From NCBI GenBank assembly GCA_028826165.1, contig JAPDFW010000110.1:77001-141000 (forward strand): a stretch of 64,000 nt of DNA, in the 5' to 3' direction. The position numbers were made by a program, and so were the translations under genes. Position 1 is the first letter of the stretch. Every line of letters starts with the position of its first letter. Source of the DNA: Anaeramoeba ignava. Its lineage: Eukaryota > Metamonada > Anaeramoebidae. Positions 44,597-54,930 of this stretch are shown here, in pieces. Under the pieces are notes generated by a model. The model made no database searches. It had not been told where the DNA came from and saw only the letters and a program-made list of their open reading frames with translations.

Positions 44597-46390
44597 TTAA
44601 TTTTGATTTTTATTTTGATTATTAAATTTTTTAATTAATAAATCAAATAAATTTGGATTTGTTTGATTTAATTGAAAATAATCAATTCCTCTTTTAATTT
44701 CATCAATAATTTCTTGTGTAATTTGAATTTCATCTTTAATTTGATTTGAATAAATCCAATATTCAAATATTTGAAATGATTCATTACTTAATTCACTATA
44801 ATCTGTAACTTTATTAGAAGTATCTTCAGTTACAGATAAAAACATTCCTCGATATAATTCACTTCTCATTATTAATATTAATTTAGGAAATTTATATTGT
44901 TTTTCTTTTCTTTCAATTATAAAATCTTTTTCTTTTTCATTTTCAATTAATTCTTTCATTAATTCTTCTATTGATCCAAATAAATTAAAATCAATTTCAA
45001 TTTCTTCATATAATTTTGGATTTATTGTGGATTTGTTTGAATAAATCATTTCGAATATTTGATTTGATTCTTTAATTGATTTTTTTGAAATAATTTCTTG
45101 AAGTTGTTCAATTTGATTTTCATCTTGTCCAATTATTGTTTGTAATATTAATTTATGAGCTTCAATTATTTCTCCATTTTTGGTTTTAAATGAAATATCA
45201 CAAAATTCTTTTCTTTCAAATAATTTTATCAAATCTTCTTCAAGATTGGAAAAAGAAGTAAGAGAAGGAGAATAATAAAGAAATGAATTGTAATATCCAC
45301 AAGAAATATGATAATTGGAAATATTTTCATTAAATCTTAATTTAGGAAGTTCGATTTGAATTGGAGTTAATTCTTCTTCTGAATTTCCAGTTCCTAATTG
45401 ACAATATTCATTATTCCCAAATCCTATTAATTTTGAATTAGAAGTTAAAATCAAAGTATGATAATCTCCAACAGAAAAATCAAGAATATTATCATTTTCA
45501 AATAAAGGTGATTTGATTTCAGTAAATTCATAAGTATCTTCTTCTTTTTCAAGTCCATTAAATTCCCAACTTCCACATGAATAAAGTTTTCTTTTTGGAT
45601 TTTGATTTTCATCTTCAATCAACATTATTGAATGAGAATAAGAACATTGAATATCAATTATTTTACCTTTTGGAATATTTTGGATTTGGGTTAATTTTTG
45701 GATTATTTTTTTTCTTCTTGATTTTCCTAATCCAAGTTGACCAGAATAATTATCACCGAATCCAAATAATTCTTGATTTGAATTTAAAAGAAAAACAAAA
45801 TCTGAATTATTTCCTGAAAATATTTTAGAAACATTTTTCATCATTAAAATTGGTTTTTTGTTGTTTTCAAGTGTTTTAGAATCAAAACCAAGTTGACCAT
45901 CTTCATTTGAACCAATTCCATAAGCATTTTGATTTGAAGTTAATAGATAAATTGAATACTCTCCAGAAACAATATCTTCAATTATTCTATCATTTTTATC
46001 TTCAATTAATGATGAAATATTGATAAATTGATTTGGATTTTCTGAATTAATATCTTTTCCTTTTGCAAATACATTTCCTTCTTTTGTTAAAATAGCTTCA
46101 ATATAAGCGCCAACAGATACTTTTTGAATATTTTCTTCAATTTGGATTTTTGAAGGATTTTGATTTGAATCATTTTCATTTAAATATTCTATTGCTTTTC
46201 CATTTTCAAAAAGGAAAATTGTTGAAAATAAACTTGATGAAATTTGTTTAATTTGTTTTTCATTTTCATTTTCATTTTCATTTTCATTTTCATTTTCAAA
46301 TTTAAATTGAATTGGTTTTTTTATTTTTTTTGGTTTATTTTTGATAAGTTTTGGATTTTCATTTGAACCAAAAAATAAAATTTCATTCAT
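44597..46390 (-). CDS. RCC1-BTB-BTB paralogue E (mosaic of two subfamilies)
   Basis: A single exon of 597 aa. The N-terminal half follows the genes at 46436 and 48316 (NENPKLIKNKP, GAYIEAILTKEG, QCSYSHSIML, SCGSWEFNGL). The stretch between the BTBs instead follows the genes at 34673-42300 (YEEIEIDFNLFGSIEELMKE). The GQLG of one blade is changed to YCQLG, and GCG to GFG in GFGDNYSGQ. It ends in Gln-Asn-Lys-Asn-Gln-Asn from a CAAAAT repeat. Six GAAAAT copies plus one GAAAAA. Confidence 0.87.
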   Translation of the reverse strand: MNEILFFGSNENPKLIKNKPKKIKKPIQFKFENENENENENENEKQIKQISSSLFSTIFLFENGKAIEYLNENDSNQNPSKIQIEENIQKVSVGAYIEAILTKEGNVFAKGKDINSENPNQFINISSLIEDKNDRIIEDIVSGEYSIYLLTSNQNAYGIGSNEDGQLGFDSKTLENNKKPILMMKNVSKIFSGNNSDFVFLLNSNQELFGFGDNYSGQLGLGKSRRKKIIQKLTQIQNIPKGKIIDIQCSYSHSIMLIEDENQNPKRKLYSCGSWEFNGLEKEEDTYEFTEIKSPLFENDNILDFSVGDYHTLILTSNSKLIGFGNNEYCQLGTGNSEEELTPIQIELPKLRFNENISNYHISCGYYNSFLYYSPSLTSFSNLEEDLIKLFERKEFCDISFKTKNGEIIEAHKLILQTIIGQDENQIEQLQEIISKKSIKESNQIFEMIYSNKSTINPKLYEEIEIDFNLFGSIEELMKELIENEKEKDFIIERKEKQYKFPKLILIMRSELYRGMFLSVTEDTSNKVTDYSELSNESFQIFEYWIYSNQIKDEIQITQEIIDEIKRGIDYFQLNQTNPNLFDLLIKKFNNQNKNQN

Positions 46391-46435
46391 TTTTGAAAAG
46401 AAAAAAAATGAAAAAAATGAAAAATAATTTTAATT

Positions 46436-48244
46436 TCAATTTTGATTTTGATTTTGATTTTGATTTTGATTATTAAATTTGTTAATTAATAAATCAAATA
46501 AATTTGGATTTGTTTGATTTAATTGAAAATAATCAATTCCAATTTCAATTTCATTAATGATTTCTTGTGTAATTTGAATTTCATCTTTAATTTGATTTGA
46601 ATAAATCCAATATTCAAATATTTGAAATGATTTATTACTTAATTCACTATAATCTGTAACCTTATTAGAAGTATCTTCTGTTACAGATAAAAACATTCCT
46701 CGATATAATTCACTTCTCATTATTAATATTAATTTAGGAAATTTATATTGTTTTTCTTTTCTTTCAATAATAAAATCTTTTTCATTTTCATTTTCATTTT
46801 CATTTAAATAAATTCTTTTAATTGTTTCTTCAATTTTTTCATTGGAATTTATAATTTCTTTAATTTCAGAATATAATTTTGGATTTATTATTCTGTTTGA
46901 ATAAATCATTTCAAATATTTGATTTGATTCTTTAATTGATTTATTTGAAATAATTTCTTGAAGTTTTTCAATTTGATTTTCATTTTGATTTAATCTATAT
47001 TTCAATATTAATTTATGAGCTTCAATTATTTCTCCATTTTTGGTTTTAAATGAAATATTACAAAATTCTTTTCTTCTAAATAATTTTATCAAATCTTCTT
47101 CAAGATTGGAAAAAGAAAGAGGAGGATAATAAATAAATGTTCTTTGATATCCACAAGAAATATGATAATTGGAAATATTTTCATTAAATCTTAATTCAGG
47201 AAGTTTAATTTGAATTGGAATTTTTTGATATTTTGTATCTCCAGTTCCTAATTGGCCATATGAATTACTTCCAAATCCAATCAGTTTTTGATTTGAAGTT
47301 AAAATCAAAGTATGATAATCTCCAACAGAAAAATCAAGAATACTATCATCATTTTCAAATAAAGATGATTTGATTTCAGTAAATTCATAAGTTTCTTCAT
47401 CTTTGCCAAGTCCATTAACTTCCCAACTTCCACATGAATAAAGTTTTCTTTTTGGATTTTGATTTTCATTTTCAATCAACATTATTGAATGAGAATAAGA
47501 ACATTGAATATCAATTATTTTACCTTTTGGAATATTTTGGATTTGGGTTAATTTTTGGATTTTTATTTCTTCTTTTCTTGATTCTCCTAATCCAAGTTGA
47601 CCATGATCATTATATCCGCATCCAAATAATTCTTGATTTGAATTTAAAAGAAAAACATGATTTGAAGAATTTCCTGTAAATATTTTAGAAACATTTTTCA
47701 TCATTAAAATTGGTTTTTCTGTTATATCAACTAAATATAAACCAAGTTGACCAGAATAATTTGAACCAATTCCATAAACATTATGATTTGAAGTTAATAA
47801 GTAAATTGAATTAGATCCAGAAACAATATCTTCAATTATTCTATCATTTGCATCTTCAATTAATGATGAAATATTGATAAATTGATTTGGATTTTCTGAA
47901 TTAATATATCTTCCTTTTGCAAATACATTTCCTTCTTTTGTTAAAATAGCTTCAATATAAGCGCCAACAGTTACTTTTTGAATATTTTCTTCAATTTGTA
48001 TTTTTTCAGGATTTTGTTTTGAATCTTTTTCTCGTAAGTATTCTATTGCTTTTCCATTTTTAAAAAGGAAAATTGTTGAAAAATAACCTGTTGAAATTTG
48101 TTTAATTTGTTTTTCATTTTCATTTTCGTTTTCATTTTCATTTTCATTTTCAAATTTAAATTGAATTGGTTTTTTTATTTCATTTGGTTTATTTTTTATA
48201 AGTTTTGGATTTTCATTTGAACCAAAAAATAAAATTTCATTCAT
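46436..48244 (-). CDS. RCC1-BTB-BTB paralogue F
   Basis: A single exon of 602 aa. Shares GLYLVDITEKP in the second blade and SEIKEIINSNEKIEETIKRI between the BTBs with the gene at 48316. Variable clusters: GIGSNYSGQLGLY, GCGYNDHGQ, QCSYSHS, CGSWEVNGL, CGYQRTF. It ends in a Gln-Asn run encoded by CAAAAT hexamers, which would lengthen or shorten the protein by slippage. The GAAAAT run near the N-terminus has six copies, one mutated to GAAAAC. Confidence 0.87.
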   Translation of the reverse strand: MNEILFFGSNENPKLIKNKPNEIKKPIQFKFENENENENENENEKQIKQISTGYFSTIFLFKNGKAIEYLREKDSKQNPEKIQIEENIQKVTVGAYIEAILTKEGNVFAKGRYINSENPNQFINISSLIEDANDRIIEDIVSGSNSIYLLTSNHNVYGIGSNYSGQLGLYLVDITEKPILMMKNVSKIFTGNSSNHVFLLNSNQELFGCGYNDHGQLGLGESRKEEIKIQKLTQIQNIPKGKIIDIQCSYSHSIMLIENENQNPKRKLYSCGSWEVNGLGKDEETYEFTEIKSSLFENDDSILDFSVGDYHTLILTSNQKLIGFGSNSYGQLGTGDTKYQKIPIQIKLPELRFNENISNYHISCGYQRTFIYYPPLSFSNLEEDLIKLFRRKEFCNISFKTKNGEIIEAHKLILKYRLNQNENQIEKLQEIISNKSIKESNQIFEMIYSNRIINPKLYSEIKEIINSNEKIEETIKRIYLNENENENEKDFIIERKEKQYKFPKLILIMRSELYRGMFLSVTEDTSNKVTDYSELSNKSFQIFEYWIYSNQIKDEIQITQEIINEIEIGIDYFQLNQTNPNLFDLLINKFNNQNQNQNQNQN

Positions 48245-48315
48245 TTTTGAAAAGAAAAAAAATGAAAAAAATGAAAAAAATAATTTTAATTTTGATTTTA
48301 ATTTTAATTTTAATT

Positions 48316-50097
48316 TTAATTATTAAATTTGTTAATTAATAAATCAAATAAATTTGGATTTGTTTGATTTAATTGAAAATAATCAATTCCAATTTCAATT
48401 TCATTAATTATTTCTTGTGTAATTTCAATTTCATCTTTAATTTGATTTGAATAAATCCAATATTCAATTATTTGAAATGATTTATTACTTAATTCACTAT
48501 AATCTGTAACCTTATTAGAAGTATCTTCAGTTACAGATAAAAACATTCCTCGATATAATTCACTTCTCATTATTAATATTAATTTAGGAAATTTATATTG
48601 TTTTTCTTTTCTTTCAATTATAAAATCTTTTTCATTTTCATTTTCATTTAAATAAATTCTTTTCATTGTTTCTTCAATTTTTTCATTGGAATTTATAATT
48701 TCTTTAATTTCAGAATATAATATTGGATTTATTATTCTGTTTGAATAAATCATTTCAAATATTTGATTTGATTCTTTAATTGATTTTTTTGAAATAATTT
48801 CTTGAAGTTTTTCAATTTGATTTTCATTTTGATTTAATCTATATTTCAATATTAATTTATGAGCTTCAATTATTTCTCCATTTTCGGTTTTAAATGAAAT
48901 GTTACAAAATTCTTTTCTTCTAAATAATTTTATCAGATCTTCTTCAAGATTGGAAAAAGGAGAAGGAGAATAATAAAGAAATGATTTGAAATCTCCACAA
49001 GAAATATGATAATTGGAAATATTTTCATTAAATCTTAATTTAGGAAGTTCAATTTGAATTGGAATTTTTTGATATTTTGTATCTCCAGTTCCTAATTGAC
49101 CATATTCATTATTACCAAATACAATTAGTTTTTGATTGGAAGTTAAAATCAAAGTATGTTGATTTCCAACAGAAAAATCAAGAATATTATCATCATTTTC
49201 AAATAAAGGTGATTTGATTTCAGTAAATTCATAAGTATCTTCATCTTTGCCAAGTCCATTAACTTCCCAACTTCCACATGAATAAAGTTTTCTTTTTTGA
49301 TTTTCATTTTCATCTTCAATTAACATTATTGAATGAGAATATCCAGATTGAATATCAATTATTTTACCTTTTGGAATATTTTGGATTTTGGTTAATTTAT
49401 GGATTTTTATTTCAGTTTTTCTTGATTCTCCTAATCCAAGTTGTCTAGAGCTATTATCACCACATCCAAATAATTCTTGATTTGAATTTAAAAGAAAAAT
49501 TGAAGTGGAAGGATTTCCTGAAAATATTTTAGAAACATTTTTCATCATTAAAATTGGTTTTTCTGTTATATCAACTAAATATAAACCAAGTTGACTAGAA
49601 TAATTTGAACCAATTCCATAAACATTATGATTTGAAGTTAATAAGTAAATTGTTGCAGATCCAGAAACAATATCTTCAATTATTCTATCATTTATATCTT
49701 CAATTAATGATGAAATATTGATAAATTCATTTGGATTTTTTGAATTAATAACATATCCTTTTGCAAATACATTTCCTTCTATTGTTAAAATAGCTTCAAT
49801 ATAAGCGCCAACAGATAGTTTTTGAATATTTTCAATTTGGATTTTTTCAGGATTTTGCTTTGAATCATTTTCTCGTAAGTATTCTATTGCTTTTCCATTT
49901 TTAAAAAGGAAGATTGTTGAAGAATAACCCGTTGAAATTTGTTTAATTTGATTTTCATTTTCATTTTCATTTTCATTTTCATTTTCATTTTCATTTTCAT
50001 TTTCAAATTTAAATTGAATTGGTTTTGTTATTTGATTTGGTTTATTTTTGATAAGTTTTGGATTTTCATTTGAACCAAAAAATAAAATTTCATTCAT
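48316..50097 (-). CDS. RCC1-BTB-BTB paralogue G
   Basis: A single exon of 593 aa, closest to paralogue F. The second propeller motif is altered to YSSQLGLY and the third to GCGDNSSRQLGLG, both losing the Gly normally before Gln. Other variable clusters: PSTSIFLL, QSGYSHS (Cys to Ser), CGSWEVNGL, CGDFKSF. It has the longest N-terminal repeat of the family, nine GAAAAT copies. It ends KFNN without a Gln-Asn run. Confidence 0.87.
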   Translation of the reverse strand: MNEILFFGSNENPKLIKNKPNQITKPIQFKFENENENENENENENENENQIKQISTGYSSTIFLFKNGKAIEYLRENDSKQNPEKIQIENIQKLSVGAYIEAILTIEGNVFAKGYVINSKNPNEFINISSLIEDINDRIIEDIVSGSATIYLLTSNHNVYGIGSNYSSQLGLYLVDITEKPILMMKNVSKIFSGNPSTSIFLLNSNQELFGCGDNSSRQLGLGESRKTEIKIHKLTKIQNIPKGKIIDIQSGYSHSIMLIEDENENQKRKLYSCGSWEVNGLGKDEDTYEFTEIKSPLFENDDNILDFSVGNQHTLILTSNQKLIVFGNNEYGQLGTGDTKYQKIPIQIELPKLRFNENISNYHISCGDFKSFLYYSPSPFSNLEEDLIKLFRRKEFCNISFKTENGEIIEAHKLILKYRLNQNENQIEKLQEIISKKSIKESNQIFEMIYSNRIINPILYSEIKEIINSNEKIEETMKRIYLNENENEKDFIIERKEKQYKFPKLILIMRSELYRGMFLSVTEDTSNKVTDYSELSNKSFQIIEYWIYSNQIKDEIEITQEIINEIEIGIDYFQLNQTNPNLFDLLINKFNN

Positions 50098-50143
50098 TTT
50101 TGAAAAGAAAAAAAATGAAAAAAAATGAAAAATAATTTTAATT

Positions 50144-51904
50144 TCAATTTTGATTTTGATTTTGATTTTGATTTTGATTATTAAATTTCTTAATTAATAA
50201 ATCAAATAAATTTGGATTTGTTTGATTTAATTGAAAATAATCAATTCCAATTTTAATTTCATCAATGATTTCTTGTGTAATTTCAATTCCTTCTTTAAGT
50301 TGATTTGAATAAATCCAATATTCAATTATTTCAAATGATTCATCACTTAATTCACTATAATCTGTAAATTTAGTAGAATCACCTTCTGTTACAGATAAGA
50401 ATTTTTCTCGATATAAGTTACTTCTCGTTATTAATATTAATTTGGGAAATTTATATTGTTTTTCTTTTCTTTGAATAATAATATCTTTTTCATCTTCAAA
50501 ATCAATTAATTCTTTCATTGTTTCTTCAATTAATCCAAATAAATTAAAATCAATTTCAATTTCTTCATATAATTCTGGATTTATTCGATAATTTTTTGAA
50601 TAAATCATTTCAAATATTTGATTTGCTTCTTTAATTGATTTGTTTGAAATAATTTCTTTAAGTTGTTCAATTTGATTTTCATCTTGTCCAATTATTGTTT
50701 GTAATATCAATTTATGAGCTCCAATTATTTCTCCATTTTTGGTTTGAAATGAAATATTGCAAAATTCTTTTCTTCGAAATAAATTTATCAAATCTTCTTC
50801 AAGATTGGAAAAAGAAGGAGGAGAATAATAAAGAAATGATTTGTTATATCCACAAGAAAGATGATAATTAGAAATATTTTCATTAAGTCTTAATTCAGGA
50901 AGTTCAATTTGAATTGGAATTTTTTGATATTTTGTATCTCCAGTTCCTAATTGACCATATTCATTATTACCAAATCCAATAAGTTTTTGATTGGAAGTTA
51001 AAATCAAATTATGATCATATCCAACAGAAAAATCAAGAATATCATCATCATTTTCAAATAAAGATGATTTGATTTCAGTAAATTCATTTGTTCTTTTGCC
51101 AAGTCCATTAAATTTCCAAATTCCACATGAATAAAGTTTTCTTTTTGAATTTTCATTTTCATTTTCAATCAACATTATTGAATAATTAAATCCGCATTGA
51201 ATATCAATTATTTCACCTTTTGGAATATTTTGGATTTTGGTTAATTTTTGGATTTTTGTTTCTTTTCTTGATTCTCCTAATCCAAGTCCAGAATAAAAAT
51301 TCTCACCGCATCCAAATAATTCTTGATTTGAATTTAAAAGAAAAACAGAATATGAAGAATTTCCTGTAAATATTTTAGAAACATTTTTCATCATTAAAAT
51401 TGGTTTTTCTGTTTTTTGAAGTGTTTCAGAATCAAAACCAATTTGACCAGTTCTATTATCACCAATTCCATAAGCATTTTGATTTGAAGTTAATAAATAA
51501 ATTGTTTCAGATGAGCATAAAACATCTTCAATTATTCTATCATTTGGATTTTCAATTAATGATGAAATATTGATAAATTGATTTGGATTTTCTGGATTAA
51601 TATTATTTCCTTTTGCAAATACATTTCCTTCTGTTGTTAAAATTGCTTCATTTACTCCTCCAACAGTTACTTTTTGAATATTTTCTTCAATTTGGATTTC
51701 TTCAGGATTTTGTTCTGAATCTTTTAAATATTCTATTGCTTTTCCATTTTTAAAAAGAAAAATTGTTGAAAATATGCCTGTTGAAATTTGTTTAATTTGT
51801 TTTTCATTTTCAAATTTAAATTGAATTGGATTTATTATTTTTTCTGTTTCATTTTCGATAAGTTTTGGTCTTTCATTTAAACCAAAAAATAAAATTTCAT
51901 TCAT
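50144..51904 (-). CDS. RCC1-BTB-BTB paralogue H (outer end of the array)
   Basis: A single exon of 586 aa. It has a single GAAAAT unit where its relatives have four to nine, so it may show the pre-expansion state. BTB2 has YREKFLSVTEGDSTKFTDYS as in paralogue C. Variable clusters: GIGDNRTGQIGFD, GCGENFYSGLGLG (Gln lost), QCGFNYS, CGIWKFNGL, CGYNKSF, and a divergent CSSETIYLLT blade. A Gln-Asn run from CAAAAT hexamers closes the protein. Confidence 0.87.
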   Translation of the reverse strand: MNEILFFGLNERPKLIENETEKIINPIQFKFENEKQIKQISTGIFSTIFLFKNGKAIEYLKDSEQNPEEIQIEENIQKVTVGGVNEAILTTEGNVFAKGNNINPENPNQFINISSLIENPNDRIIEDVLCSSETIYLLTSNQNAYGIGDNRTGQIGFDSETLQKTEKPILMMKNVSKIFTGNSSYSVFLLNSNQELFGCGENFYSGLGLGESRKETKIQKLTKIQNIPKGEIIDIQCGFNYSIMLIENENENSKRKLYSCGIWKFNGLGKRTNEFTEIKSSLFENDDDILDFSVGYDHNLILTSNQKLIGFGNNEYGQLGTGDTKYQKIPIQIELPELRLNENISNYHLSCGYNKSFLYYSPPSFSNLEEDLINLFRRKEFCNISFQTKNGEIIGAHKLILQTIIGQDENQIEQLKEIISNKSIKEANQIFEMIYSKNYRINPELYEEIEIDFNLFGLIEETMKELIDFEDEKDIIIQRKEKQYKFPKLILITRSNLYREKFLSVTEGDSTKFTDYSELSDESFEIIEYWIYSNQLKEGIEITQEIIDEIKIGIDYFQLNQTNPNLFDLLIKKFNNQNQNQNQNQN

Positions 51905-52182
51905 TTTTAAAAAAAAAAAAAAGAAAGAAAAAATGAATTTAATTTTAATTTTATTTTATTTTTGAATAAGAAAATTAATTCAAAAATTGAATTGTTTTTT
52001 GAACTTATTTCAACTTAAACTTAAACTTAAACTTAAAAAAAAAAAGAAAGAGAAAGAAAAAAAAAGAATAATTTGAAAAGAAAAGAAAAGAAAAGATTTA
52101 CAACTTTTAAAAAAAACAACTGGGAATTTTTAAAAGTTGAAAAACAACAAAAACAAAAAAATATTAAAAAAAAATAAACCTT

Positions 52183-54930
52183 TTACATAATTTCACTTGT
52201 TTCTTGTTTCCTTGATTCCAACCATTCTGAATATTGGTATTTTTCCAATAAATCTCTTCTTCTGAATTTTTTCTTAAGATTTCTCCATTTATCTTTTAAA
52301 TCATGAGGTTTTCTTTTCATATGAAATTGGAGTGAAGAATCTGAAAGAATAACTGACCATCTTCCAACTCCATATTTTTTAACTCCAAAAATCAAGAATC
52401 TAGTTTCTTCATCTGTCCAGAATACTCTTTTTCCTTTTGAGTTTTTGTTTTGATTGTCTTCGGTTATAATTGGTTGATTTATTTTTTCAATTTGGATTTC
52501 ATTTGGATTTTCAATTTGGATTTCATTTGGATTTTCAATTTGGATTTCATTTGAGATTTCATTTGAGATTTCTTTTAAAATTTCTTTTTCGGTTGTTTTT
52601 GATTTGTATTTCCTTGTTCTTTGTCTTTTCGTTATGTAATCTGGATCAATTATTGGTGGATTGTTTTTTATTAAGAGTGATAAGGATTCTGGATGAATTG
52701 CTGAAATTGTTTCTTGAAATTTTATTTCTTCAAGGTTAGATAATTTAAATAAATCATTTGCAGTAAATATATTTTCCTTTTCCTAAATAATATAAATATT
52801 TGATTTAAATATTAATTTAAATAATATTGATTTAAATATTGATATAATTATTGATTTAAATATTAATTTAAATATTAATTTAAATATTGATTTAAATATT
52901 TTATTTAAATAATATTGATTTAAATATTGATTTAAATATTGATTTAAATATTGATTTAAATATTGATTTAAATATTGATTTAAATATTATTGATTTAAAT
53001 ATTATTGATTTAAATATTTGATTTAAATATTGATTTAAATATTGATTTAAATATTGATTTAAATATTGATTTAAATATTATTGATTTAAATATTAATTTA
53101 AATATTGATTTAAATATTTTATTTAAATATTGATTTTAAATATTATTGATTTAAATATTGATTTAAATATTATTGATTTAAATATTGATTTAAATATTAT
53201 TGATTTAAATATTGATTTAAATATTGATTTAAATATTTGATTTTAAATATTTTATTTAAATATTGATTTAAATATTATTGATTTAAATATTATTGATTTT
53301 AAATATTGATATATTATTGATTTAAATATTATTGATTTAAATATTATTGATTTAAATATTATTGATTTTAAATATTGATTTAAATATTATTGATTTAAAT
53401 ATTGATTTAAATATTATTGATTTAAATATTATTGATTTAAATATTATTGATTTAAATATTATTGATTTAAATATTATTGATTTAAATATTATTGATTTAA
53501 ATATTGATATAAATATTGATTTTAAATATTGATTTAAATATTATTGATTTAAATATTGATTTTAAATATTGATTTAAATATTATTGATTTTAAATATTGA
53601 TTTAAATATTGATTTAAATATTATTGATTTAAATATTTGATTTAAATATTTGATTTAAATATTGATTTAAATATTGATTTAAATATTGATTTAAATATTG
53701 ATTTAAATATTATTGATTTAAATATTAATTTAAATATTGATTTAAATATTTTATTTAAATATTGATTTAAATATTATTGATTTAAATATTGATTTAAATA
53801 TTGATATAATTATTGATTTAAAATATTGATTTAAATATTGATTTTAAATATTATTGATTTAAATATTTGATTTAAATATTGATTTTAAATATTGATTTAA
53901 ATATTATTGATTTAAATATTGATTTTAATTATTAATTTTTAAATATTATTGATTTAAATATTATTGATTTAAATATTGATTTAAATATTTTATTTAATTA
54001 TTGATTTAAATATTTTTATTTAAATATTGATTTAAATATTATTGATTTAAATATTGATTTAAATATTTGATTTAAATATTGATTTAAATATTGATTTAAA
54101 TATTGATTTTAAATAATATTGATTTAAATATTGATTTAAATATTGATTTAAATATTGATTTAAATATTGTTGATTTAAATATTGATTTAAATATTGATTT
54201 AAATATTGATTTAAATATTGTTGATTTTAAATATTGATTTTAAATATTGTTGAAAAATATTGATTTAAATATTGATTTAAAATTGATTTAAATATTGATT
54301 TAAATATTGATTTAAATATTGATTTAAATATTAATTTAAAATATTGATTTAAATATTGATTTAAAATATTGATTTAAATATTGATTTAAATATTGATTTA
54401 AATATTAATTTAAATATTGATTTAAATATTGATTTAAATATTGATTTAAATATTAATTTAAATATTATTGATTTAAATATTAATTTAAATATTGATTTAA
54501 ATATTAATTTTAAATATTAATTTAAATATTGATTTAAATATTATTGATTTAAATATTGATATATTATTGATTTAAATATTATTGATTTAAATATTATTGA
54601 TTTAAATATTATTGATTTAAATATTGATTTAAATATTTTATTTACAAATTCAGTTCGTTTTGAATCATAAGATTTTAATTTTTTCTCAATATATTCGTGA
54701 AATTCTTCTAAAAGTTTTGTGTAATTCCTTTGATTTAATAACTGAACTAATTTTAATTTGTATTCTTGATTATTTAAATCTTTTTCAATCATGAAAATTG
54801 TATTATAAATTGAATCAAGAAATTGATAACTTTCTTTTTCAATTTGAAATTGAAATTGATATTGATTTGAATTTTTTGGAAAGAATTGATTTAAAGTTTG
54901 CTTGAAATGATTAGATCCTTTTCGAATCAT
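52183..54930 (-). CDS. TRF-like telomere-repeat-binding protein (telobox Myb)
   Basis: Two exons, 54930-54646 and 52782-52183, giving 294 aa in frame. The C-terminal Myb/SANT domain starts at FWTDEETRFLIFGVKKYG near residue 215 and holds the telobox motif HDLKDKWRNLKKK near residue 255, the hallmark of TRF1/TRF2/Taz1 and plant TRB/TBP proteins that bind double-stranded telomeric DNA. Exon 1 is helical and reminiscent of the end of a TRFH dimerisation domain (YKLKLVQLLNQRNYTKLLEE), but this is a weak, by-eye match. The linker has an Ile-Gln-Ile-Glu-Asn-Pro-Asn-Glu tandem repeat. A GTAAAT donor and TTATTTAG acceptor flank a 1863-bp repeat intron. A further upstream exon is possible, since an AG acceptor lies just before the first ATG. 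Confidence 0.78.
52790..54640. repeat. ATTGATTTAAAT 12-mer / 15-mer array in the TRF-like intron
   Basis: About 1.85 kb of ATTGATTTAAAT and ATTATTGATTTAAAT units fill intron 52783-54645 from splice site to splice site. Translations through it are not credible coding sequence. Confidence 0.92.
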
